Assembly (NCBI GenBank): GCA_937958315.1
Contig: CALFGH010000015.1
Coordinates: 1-14,375 of the forward strand
Origin: an uncultured Collinsella sp.
Lineage (GTDB): Bacteria; Actinomycetota; Coriobacteriia; Coriobacteriales; Coriobacteriaceae
Direction: 5' to 3'
Length of the DNA: 14,375 bases
The stretch's first letter is position 1, and each line of letters opens with the position of its first letter. Position numbers and translations under genes: made by a program. Below are positions 6,209-11,486 of the stretch, in pieces. The notes under the pieces were generated by a model, which did no database searches, was not told the origin of the DNA, and saw nothing but the letters and a program-made list of their open reading frames with translations.

Positions 6209-6270
6209 CTTTTTCGTTCGCGGGGGCGGCGGTCCAAAAGACCAAAGAACCTGCGGATACTTGAACGATT

Positions 6271-6352
6271 GGGAGTTTGCCCGAGTGGTTAATGGGGACG
6301 GGCTGTAAACCCGTTGGCTCTGCCTACATAGGTTCGAATCCTATAGCTCCCA
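6271..6352 (+). tRNA. tRNA-Tyr, anticodon GUA
   Basis: Class II tRNA with a long variable arm. Acceptor GGGAGTT/AGCTCCC, anticodon stem ACGGG/CCCGT with loop CTGTAAA giving GTA, T-loop GTTCGAATC. Discriminator A at 6352. The 3' CCA is not encoded (CCC follows), unlike the other four tRNAs here. Confidence 0.96.
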
Positions 6353-6362
6353 CCCGTCAAGT

Positions 6363-6438
6363 GCCTGTATAGCTCAGTCGGTAGAGCACTTCGTTGGTAA
6401 CGAAGAGGTCACCAGTTCAAGTCTGGTTGCAGGCTCCA
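6363..6438 (+). tRNA. tRNA-Thr, anticodon GGU
   Basis: Acceptor GCCTGTA/TGCAGGC with one wobble, anticodon stem CTTCG/CGAAG with loop TTGGTAA giving GGT, T-loop GTTCAAGTC, encoded CCA. It reads ACC and ACU. A tRNA-Thr just before tuf is also found in the E. coli tufB operon. Confidence 0.96.
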
Positions 6439-6441
6439 TCC

Positions 6442-6518
6442 GGCGGTGTAGCTCAGTTGGTTAGAGCACACGGTTCATACCCGTGGCGTCACTGGTTCGA
6501 ATCCAGTCACCGCTACCA
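6442..6518 (+). tRNA. tRNA-Met (elongator), anticodon CAU
   Basis: Acceptor GGCGGTG/CACCGCT with G-U at the first pair, anticodon stem CACGG/CCGTG with loop TTCATAC giving CAT, encoded CCA. It lacks the three G-C pairs of the initiator anticodon stem and closely resembles the Bacillus elongator tRNA-Met, so I prefer that to initiator Met or the lysidine-modified tRNA-Ile. Confidence 0.93.
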
Positions 6519-6529
6519 TAGGTAACACG

Positions 6530-6571
6530 GTGGCTTCTCAATAGTATGTTGAGAGGCCACTATGGTATAAA
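6530..6571 (+). promoter_or_regulatory. Hairpin and possible extended -10 promoter before tuf
   Basis: GTGGCTTCTCAA (6530-6541) pairs with TTGAGAGGCCAC (6549-6560) with one wobble. No T-tract follows, so it looks more like a processing or partial-termination structure between tRNAs and mRNA. TGGTATAAA (6563-6571) directly after it fits an extended -10 box that would give tuf its own transcript. Confidence 0.5.
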
Positions 6572-6614
6572 GGCAAAGTCCCGTCCGGGGACGACCTGTT
6601 TAGAGGAGGGCTTT

Positions 6615-7805
6615 ATGGCCAAAGAGAAGTTTGAGCGCACTAAGCCGCATGTTAACATCGGCACCATTGGTCACGTCGACCACGGCAAGACCACGCTGAC
6701 CGCCGCCATCACCAAGGTTCTCTCTGAGACCGAGGGCTGCAAGGCTGACTTCACTGCGTTCGAGAACATCGACAAGGCTCCCGAGGAGCGCGAGCGCGGC
6801 ATTACGATCTCCGTCTCCCACGTCGAGTACGAGACTGCTGCCCGTCACTACGCTCACGTTGACTGCCCGGGCCACGCTGACTACGTCAAGAACATGATCT
6901 CCGGTGCTGCTCAGATGGACGGCGCTATCCTGGTCATCGCCGCTACCGACGGCCCCATGGCTCAGACCCGCGAGCACATCCTGCTCGCCCGTCAGGTCGG
7001 CGTTCCCTACATCGTCGTCTTCCTGAACAAGTGCGACATGGTCGACGATGACGAGCTCATCGACCTCGTCGAGATGGAGACCCGTGAGCTCCTCTCCGAG
7101 TACGATTTCCCCGGCGACGACATCCCCGTCATCCGTGGTTCCGCTCTGGGCGCTCTCGAGGGCGACGCCAAGTGGATGGACGCCATTCGCGAGCTCATGA
7201 AGGCCGTCGACGAGTACATCCCGACGCCTGCTCGTAACAACGACCTCCCGTTCCTGATGGCCGTTGAGGACGTTATGACCATCTCCGGCCGTGGTACCGT
7301 TGCTACCGGCCGTGTCGAGCGCGGTGAGCTCAAGCTCAACGAGCCCGTCGAGATCGTCGGCATCAAGGATACCCAGAACACCGTCGTTACCGGTATCGAG
7401 ATGTTCCGTAAGTCCATGGACTTCTGCGAGGCTGGCGACAACGTCGGTCTGCTGCTCCGCGGCATCAAGCGCGAGGACATCGAGCGCGGCCAGGTTCTCT
7501 GCAAGCCTGGTTCGGTTACCCCGCACACCAAGTTCACCGGTGAGATCTACGTTCTGACCAAGGAGGAGGGCGGCCGTCACACCCCGTTCTTCGATGGTTA
7601 TCGTCCTCAGTTCTACTTCCGTACCACCGACGTTACCGGTACGGTCAAGCTGCCCGAGGGCACCGAGATGGCTATGCCTGGTGACCACATCACCATCGAG
7701 GGCGACCTCATTCACCCGATCGCCATGGAGGAGGGCCTGCGCTTCGCTATCCGCGAGGGTGGCCACACCGTCGGTTCGGGCATCGTCTCCACGATCATTG
7801 AGTAA
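6615..7805 (+). CDS. tuf: Elongation factor Tu
   Basis: Cytosolic GTPase that delivers aminoacyl-tRNA to the ribosomal A site. It has 396 aa, the normal bacterial length. The GTPase motifs are complete: GHVDHGKT (19-26), RGITI with the switch I Thr, DCPGH (83-87, catalytic His87) and NKCD (138-141). Domain 2 (FLMAVEDVMTISGRGTVATG) and domain 3 (GGRHTPFFDGYRPQFYFRTT) are typical. The start at 6615 is set by GAGGAGGG four nucleotides upstream; an in-frame ATG at 6546 would add 23 residues not found in the family and lies inside the upstream hairpin. Codon usage is strongly biased towards C-ending codons, as expected for a highly expressed gene, which also leaves a long meaningless open frame on the opposite strand. 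It follows three tRNAs and ends at a strong terminator. Confidence 0.98.
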   Translation: MAKEKFERTKPHVNIGTIGHVDHGKTTLTAAITKVLSETEGCKADFTAFENIDKAPEERERGITISVSHVEYETAARHYAHVDCPGHADYVKNMISGAAQMDGAILVIAATDGPMAQTREHILLARQVGVPYIVVFLNKCDMVDDDELIDLVEMETRELLSEYDFPGDDIPVIRGSALGALEGDAKWMDAIRELMKAVDEYIPTPARNNDLPFLMAVEDVMTISGRGTVATGRVERGELKLNEPVEIVGIKDTQNTVVTGIEMFRKSMDFCEAGDNVGLLLRGIKREDIERGQVLCKPGSVTPHTKFTGEIYVLTKEEGGRHTPFFDGYRPQFYFRTTDVTGTVKLPEGTEMAMPGDHITIEGDLIHPIAMEEGLRFAIREGGHTVGSGIVSTIIE

Positions 7806-7832
7806 ATTAGCTCTTTGATATAGCTGACTTAG

Positions 7833-7867
7833 AGAACCCGGCACTTATAGGGTGCCGGGTTCTTTTC
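7833..7867 (+). terminator. Rho-independent terminator after tuf
   Basis: Perfect stem AGAACCCGGCAC/GTGCCGGGTTCT with a 7 nt loop, followed by TTTC. It separates tuf from the rpmG transcript. Confidence 0.93.
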
Positions 7868-8007
7868 TACGCGGGGCTTGTTCCCTGCCGATTGCGCTTC
7901 GCTCGCTCTTAAGCCGAGCGTGAGGGATCGATTAGATCTCGCTGGCTTCATTGATGTGTTCCAAATATGAATGGATCCAGCGAGAACCAATTGATTCGAG
8001 GTTTTCA

Positions 8008-8037
8008 TTGACAGCACTTACGTAGAGCTGATAAAGT
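8008..8037 (+). promoter_or_regulatory. Candidate promoter of rpmG / tRNA-Trp
   Basis: Perfect -35 TTGACA (8008-8013), 18 bp spacer, TAAAGT (8032-8037, 4 of 6). Bases 7998-8015 match 6169-6186 at the tRNA-tuf promoter at 17 of 18 positions, which supports it as a real promoter despite the weaker -10. Confidence 0.6.
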
Positions 8038-8082
8038 ACCAACTCGTGCCCGTACGGGGCGGAAATGAAAGGTTCAGGATAA

Positions 8083-8232
8083 ATGCGTACTCTAGTTACT
8101 CTTGCGTGCACTGAGTGCAAGCGCCGCAACTATACGACCACCAAGAACAAGTCGAACATGCCTGATCGTATGGAGATCAAGAAGTATTGCCCCTGGTGCC
8201 GTCACCACACGCTGCACAAAGAGACTCGCTAG
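8083..8232 (+). CDS. rpmG: 50S ribosomal protein L33, zinc-binding form
   Basis: 49 aa protein of the large ribosomal subunit near the tRNA E site. The zinc-ribbon cysteines are present as pairs CTEC and CPWC, so this is the zinc-dependent (C+) form; KRRNYTTTKN is the conserved L33 core. The start follows AAGGTTCAGG, a modest ribosome binding site. It lies 13 nt before tRNA-Trp and directly upstream of secE-nusG, the usual place for rpmG in Bacillus and many actinobacteria. If the genome carries a second L33 gene without cysteines, it could replace this one under zinc limitation; that cannot be seen here. Confidence 0.95.
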   Translation: MRTLVTLACTECKRRNYTTTKNKSNMPDRMEIKKYCPWCRHHTLHKETR

Positions 8233-8245
8233 TCTCTAGTCACAT

Positions 8246-8321
8246 ACGCCAGTAGTTCAATTGGTAGAGCATCGGTCTCCAAAACCGAGTGTTGAGGGTT
8301 CGAGTCCTTCCTGGCGTGCCA
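8246..8321 (+). tRNA. tRNA-Trp, anticodon CCA
   Basis: Acceptor ACGCCAG/CTGGCGT, anticodon stem TCGGT/ACCGA with loop CTCCAAA giving CCA, T-loop GTTCGAGTC, discriminator G and an encoded CCA end. It lies between rpmG and secE, a placement shared by many bacteria. Confidence 0.97.
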
Positions 8322-8330
8322 GTCATTATT

Positions 8331-8363
8331 CCGTAAGCTCCCAATTGGGGGCTTACGGTTTAC
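8331..8363 (+). terminator. Hairpin terminator between tRNA-Trp and secE
   Basis: CCGTAAGCTCCC (8331-8342) pairs with GGGGGCTTACGG (8347-8358) with one wobble, loop AATT, followed by TTTACT. The T-tract is short, so part of the transcription may continue into secE; no convincing separate secE promoter is visible. Confidence 0.7.
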
Positions 8364-8397
8364 TCATGTATAAGCGCATTGCGCGGAGGTAACCCAA

Positions 8398-8736
8398 ATG
8401 GCCAACAAGAAGAACAAGAAGAAGGCTCAGCAGCCGGCACCTGCCAACAACGCTGCCGCCAACTCCAAGGTTGAGGCCAAGAAGGCCGTTGCCAAGAAGA
8501 ACGAGAAGGCTGCGAAGTCCAAGAAGAATGAGAAGCCTGGTTTCTTCGCCCGCACCAAGAAGTATTTCGCTTCGGTGAAGTCCGAGATGAAGCGTGTCAC
8601 GTGGCCCGATAAGAAGGAGCTCGTGAACTACTCGGTCGTCGTTTGCGCTTCTCTGATCGTCGTCGGCGTCGTCATCGCTCTGCTCGATGCTGGCTTTGGC
8701 GAGGCTCTTGCTCTGTTCTCTGGATTGAGGGGCTAA
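8398..8736 (+). CDS. secE: Preprotein translocase subunit SecE
   Basis: Small membrane subunit that clamps the SecY channel together with SecG. 112 aa: a Lys/Ala-rich cytosolic extension of about 50 residues, the conserved amphipathic helix FFARTKKYFASVKSEMKRV with the family motif VTWPDKKEL (67-75), and a single membrane helix at about 78-97. This single-helix form is usual in Gram-positives, and actinobacterial SecE proteins often carry such charged extensions. It starts after a strong GGAGGT ribosome binding site and ends 3 nt before nusG, so the two genes are translated together. Confidence 0.95.
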   Translation: MANKKNKKKAQQPAPANNAAANSKVEAKKAVAKKNEKAAKSKKNEKPGFFARTKKYFASVKSEMKRVTWPDKKELVNYSVVVCASLIVVGVVIALLDAGFGEALALFSGLRG

Positions 8737-8739
8737 ACC

Positions 8740-9276
8740 ATGTCTAAGCGTTGGTACGTCGTTCACACTTACTCTGGATACGAGAACCGCGTTAAGTCCG
8801 ATCTCGAGCATCGCATCGAGACCATGGGCATGCAGGACCGTATCTTTGATATCGAGATTCCTATGGAGCGCGTCACCGAGATCAAAGAGGGTGGCAAGCG
8901 CGAGACCAAGGATTCCAAGATTTTCCCGGGTTATGTCCTGGTTCGCATGGAGATGGATGACGATGCGTGGACGTGTGTTCGCAACACGCCCGGTGTCACC
9001 GGTTTCCTGGGCGGCAATGGCAAGCCCGCTCCGCTTTCCCGCGACGAGTACAATAAGATGACTCGTCGTCCCGGTAAGGGCGATTCGCCCAAGCGCACCT
9101 CGGTTGATATTGAGGTCGGCACGTCCGTCCGCGTCACTGATGGCCCGCTTACCGACTTTGATGGCAAGGTCTCCGAGGTTAACACCGAGGCAGGCAAGCT
9201 GAAGGTCACCCTGATGATCTTTGGCCGTGAGACGCCGGTCGAGCTCGACTTTAACCAGGTTGCTGTCATCGCTTAA
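8740..9276 (+). CDS. nusG: Transcription elongation/antitermination factor NusG
   Basis: 178 aa, normal length. The N-terminal NGN domain (MSKRWYVVHTYSGYENRVK, FPGYVLVRMEM, NTPGVTGFLG) binds the RNA polymerase clamp. The C-terminal KOW domain (about 124-178, VRVTDGPLTDFDGKV then NQVAVIA) contacts Rho or ribosomal protein S10 and so couples transcription to translation. Actinobacterial NusG often has a long acidic N-terminal extension; this one does not. The gene is preceded by GAGGGG inside the secE end and is followed by a 120 nt leader before rplK, the position where an operon for L11-L1 usually begins. Confidence 0.97.
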   Translation: MSKRWYVVHTYSGYENRVKSDLEHRIETMGMQDRIFDIEIPMERVTEIKEGGKRETKDSKIFPGYVLVRMEMDDDAWTCVRNTPGVTGFLGGNGKPAPLSRDEYNKMTRRPGKGDSPKRTSVDIEVGTSVRVTDGPLTDFDGKVSEVNTEAGKLKVTLMIFGRETPVELDFNQVAVIA

Positions 9277-9396
9277 GTTTTCGTCCGTTCGCGCGAGCGT
9301 GCTTCTTCTGTGACTGCTCATCTCAGGAGTGCTTCTAACACGTGCGTGCTTACGATATAGCAAGTACTTCACACTCGTGATTCGAAAGGAATGACC

Positions 9397-9825
9397 ATGG
9401 CTGAGAAGAAGGTTGCCAACGTCATTAAGCTCCAGATTCCTGCTGGTGCAGCTAACCCCGCTCCTCCCGTCGGCCCCGCCCTGGGCGCAGCTGGCGTGAA
9501 CATCATGCAGTTCTGCCAGGCCTTTAACGCCGAGACGCAGGACAAGAAGGGCGACATCATCCCCGTTGAGATCACTGTCTTCGAGGATAAGTCCTTCTCC
9601 TTCATCACCAAGACCCCGCCGGCGGCTCACCTCATCAAGAAGGAGCTGAACCTCAAGTCTGGTTCCGCTAAGCCCCAGGCCGACAAGGTTGGTCAGCTCT
9701 CCCAGGAGCAGCTCACCAAGATCGCCGAGATTAAGATGCCGGACCTCAATGCCAACGACATTGACGCCGCCAAGAAGATCATCGCCGGTACCGCCCGTTC
9801 CATGGGCGTCACCATCGCTGAGTAG
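9397..9825 (+). CDS. rplK: 50S ribosomal protein L11
   Basis: 142 aa component of the GTPase-associated centre, required for stringent response activation by RelA and the binding platform for thiostrepton with 23S rRNA. The N-terminal domain KLQIPAGAANPAPPVGPALG carries the conserved proline-rich rRNA/drug-binding loop, and the C-terminal RNA-binding domain ends in IIAGTARSMGVTIAE. Of two in-frame ATGs (9391 and 9397), 9397 is chosen: AAGGA at 9386-9390 touches the first ATG but is 6 nt from the second, and the resulting MAEKKVANVIKLQ is the normal start. The 120 nt upstream contain no clear promoter. Confidence 0.97.
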   Translation: MAEKKVANVIKLQIPAGAANPAPPVGPALGAAGVNIMQFCQAFNAETQDKKGDIIPVEITVFEDKSFSFITKTPPAAHLIKKELNLKSGSAKPQADKVGQLSQEQLTKIAEIKMPDLNANDIDAAKKIIAGTARSMGVTIAE

Positions 9826-9843
9826 CGATTTCTTTTGGTAACG

Positions 9844-9919
9844 ACGGGTGCTCCAACCGGGGCGCCCGTTAAATGTGTGCAATAGGGCACACGATACGAT
9901 GTGGGAGGGCTCACGCCCG
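9844..9919 (+). promoter_or_regulatory. Structured rplK-rplA intergenic leader, possible L1 binding site
   Basis: Two hairpins in sequence: ACGGGTGCTCC/GGGGCGCCCGT (9844-9854 and 9859-9869) and GTGTGC/GCACAC (9875-9880 and 9887-9892). Then GATGTGGGAGGGCTCAC follows just before the rplA ribosome binding site. It resembles part of the L1-binding region of 23S rRNA (GGUGGGAGGCU in E. coli), so L1 may repress its own translation here. Confidence 0.4.
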
Positions 9920-9942
9920 TTTAACCACAGGAGGTAATGCAC

Positions 9943-10650
9943 ATGGCTAAGCATGGTAAGAGCTATAACGCCGCTGCCGAGAAGATCGACCGCGCCACGC
10001 TCTACACCCCCCTTCAGGCTGCCAAGCTCATCAAGGAGCTCGACACCGCCAAGTTCGACGAGACCGTCGAGGCCCACTTCCGTCTGGGCGTCGATACTCG
10101 TAAGGCCGACCAGAACATCCGCGGCTCCATCTCCCTGCCCCACGGCACCGGCAAGACCATTCGTGTTGCCGTCTTCGCCGAGGGCGAGAAGGCCCGCGAG
10201 GCCGAGGCTGCCGGCGCCGACATCATCGGTTCCGACGAGCTCGTCGCCCAGATCCAGAAGGGCGAGATCAACTTCGACGCCGCTATCGCTACGCCGAACA
10301 TGATGGCCAAGGTTGGCCGCATCGGTAAGATCCTTGGTCCCCGTGGCCTCATGCCGAACCCTAAGCTCGGCACCGTGACCATGGACGTCGCCAAGATGGT
10401 CTCCGAGCTCAAGGCCGGTCGCGTTGAGTATCGCGCCGACCGCTACGGCATCTGCCACGTGCCCCTGGGCAAGAAGTCCTTCTCCGAGCAGCAGCTCGTC
10501 GAGAACTACGCTGCCCTGTACACCGAGATCCTGCGCGTCAAGCCCTCTTCTGCTAAGGGCAAGTACGTTAAGTCCATCTCCGTGTCTTCCACCATGGGCC
10601 CTGGCATCAAGGTTGATCCCGCTATCCAGCGCGACTTCCTGGCTGAGTAA
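9943..10650 (+). CDS. rplA: 50S ribosomal protein L1
   Basis: 235 aa protein of the mobile L1 stalk, which moves deacylated tRNA out of the E site; in many bacteria it also represses translation of its own operon. Conserved passages are FRLGVDTRKADQNIRGSISL, the domain II nucleotide-fold residues VAVFAEGEKAREAEAAGAD, MAKVGRIGKILGPRGLMPNP and the C-terminal SVSSTMGPGIKVD. The first ATG (9937) lies only 2 nt from AGGAGG (9929-9934), while the ATG at 9943 has 8 nt spacing and gives the usual MAKHGKSY start, so the latter is used. A strong terminator follows, so rplJ-rplL are not in this transcript. Confidence 0.97.
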   Translation: MAKHGKSYNAAAEKIDRATLYTPLQAAKLIKELDTAKFDETVEAHFRLGVDTRKADQNIRGSISLPHGTGKTIRVAVFAEGEKAREAEAAGADIIGSDELVAQIQKGEINFDAAIATPNMMAKVGRIGKILGPRGLMPNPKLGTVTMDVAKMVSELKAGRVEYRADRYGICHVPLGKKSFSEQQLVENYAALYTEILRVKPSSAKGKYVKSISVSSTMGPGIKVDPAIQRDFLAE

Positions 10651-10688
10651 CTTTTAGTTACTGCCTGAGCAAAGCAAGCATTGCTAAA

Positions 10689-10726
10689 GAAACCCGGTTC
10701 TGTCTCGTGCAGGACCGGGTTTCTTG
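10689..10726 (+). terminator. Rho-independent terminator after rplA
   Basis: GAAACCCGGTTCTG (10689-10702) pairs with CAGGACCGGGTTTC (10710-10723) with one wobble, 7 nt loop, then TTG. It closes the rplK-rplA unit. Confidence 0.88.
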
Positions 10727-10738
10727 CTATCGCGTTAA

Positions 10739-10777
10739 AACCACCTTAAAGGGGACAGTGCCCCCTTTAAGGTGGTT
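10739..10777 (-). terminator. GGGGACAG-type palindrome used as terminator of the phosphoesterase gene
   Basis: Perfect 16 bp stem AACCACCTTAAAGGGG (10739-10754) / CCCCTTTAAGGTGGTT (10762-10777) with a 7 nt loop. Its right arm overlaps the stop codon of the minus-strand phosphoesterase gene, and on that strand it ends in GGTGGTTTT, a terminator form. A related copy lies at 13455-13493. Confidence 0.8.
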
Positions 10778-11486
10778 ACCAGGGTGTTCTAGCGGTTGAG
10801 GACTCGATAGCCTCGTGGCGCTTGAGCTCGCGGCGCATGGTTTGCGAATTGAGCCAGGCTGCCTGCCAGCCACGGATGGGGTAACGCGTTTCGTCGAGCT
10901 CAAACTGCGTATAGCCGCAGGCGTTGATAATCGTCGTCCCGCACGTGTGTTGCCGCTCGCGCTGAAAATCGGGACCGTAGCTCTGATGCACATGCCCGTG
11001 CACCATGTAGTCGGGGCTCCAGGATTCGAGCGCTGTGTTAAAGCATTCGAATCCTCGATGTGGCAGATCATCCAGATCGCCCACGCCGGCGGCGGGCGCA
11101 TGGGTGAGCAAGATGTCGCAGCCGCCGACCATCCTCACTTTGCGGGATAGTTTGCGCATACGCTTGGCCATCTCGCGCTCGGTGTACATGTTGGCGCCAT
11201 CTCGGTAGCGCATGGAGCCGCCAAGCCCCGCAATGCGGACGCCGCGATACACGTACACGGTGTCTTCGACACAGATACAGCCGCCCGGTGCATGACGTGC
11301 GTAGCGGTCATCGTGATTTCCGCGCACGTAGATGAGCGGTTTGTTGATGACCGTGACCAAAAACTCAAGATAGTCCGGGTCCAGATCGCCAGCGGACAAA
11401 ATCAGGTCGACACCCTCAAAGCGTTCCTTGCGAAAGCACTCCCATAGGCATCGTTCTTCGGTATCGGCTATGGCAAGGATTTTCAT
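10776..11486 (-). CDS. Calcineurin-like metallophosphoesterase
   Basis: 236 aa cytosolic enzyme of the calcineurin superfamily, which uses a two-metal centre to hydrolyse phosphomono- or diesters. Metal and catalytic motifs: D8-x-E10, GDL (D34), GNHDD (N57, H58), THAP (H129) and GHVH (H165, H167). The first motif is normally D-x-H; here E replaces the His, a variant seen in some Firmicutes-type relatives, which may alter metal or substrate choice. The substrate is unknown; YfcE/MJ0936-like phosphodiesterases are the nearest fold relatives. The ATG overlaps the stop of the BMP-domain gene by 4 nt (ATGA), so the two are translationally coupled and probably share a pathway. A palindromic terminator ends it. 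Confidence 0.85.
   Translation of the reverse strand: MKILAIADTEERCLWECFRKERFEGVDLILSAGDLDPDYLEFLVTVINKPLIYVRGNHDDRYARHAPGGCICVEDTVYVYRGVRIAGLGGSMRYRDGANMYTEREMAKRMRKLSRKVRMVGGCDILLTHAPAAGVGDLDDLPHRGFECFNTALESWSPDYMVHGHVHQSYGPDFQRERQHTCGTTIINACGYTQFELDETRYPIRGWQAAWLNSQTMRRELKRHEAIESSTARTPW

Noticed and set aside
2780..6438. Integration of the island at tRNA-Thr with a duplicated tRNA end
   Set aside because: I found no second copy of the tRNA 3' sequence and no integrase gene in the window, so this remains only a possibility.
6600..7844. Minus-strand open frame of 414 codons opposite tuf
   Set aside because: Same cause: an antisense shadow of tuf with repetitive Asp/Val/Leu/Gly composition.
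8353..10458. Minus-strand open frame of 701 codons opposite secE-nusG-rplK-rplA
   Set aside because: It is antisense to four certain genes. The open frame results from the biased codon usage of highly expressed genes and has no family motif.
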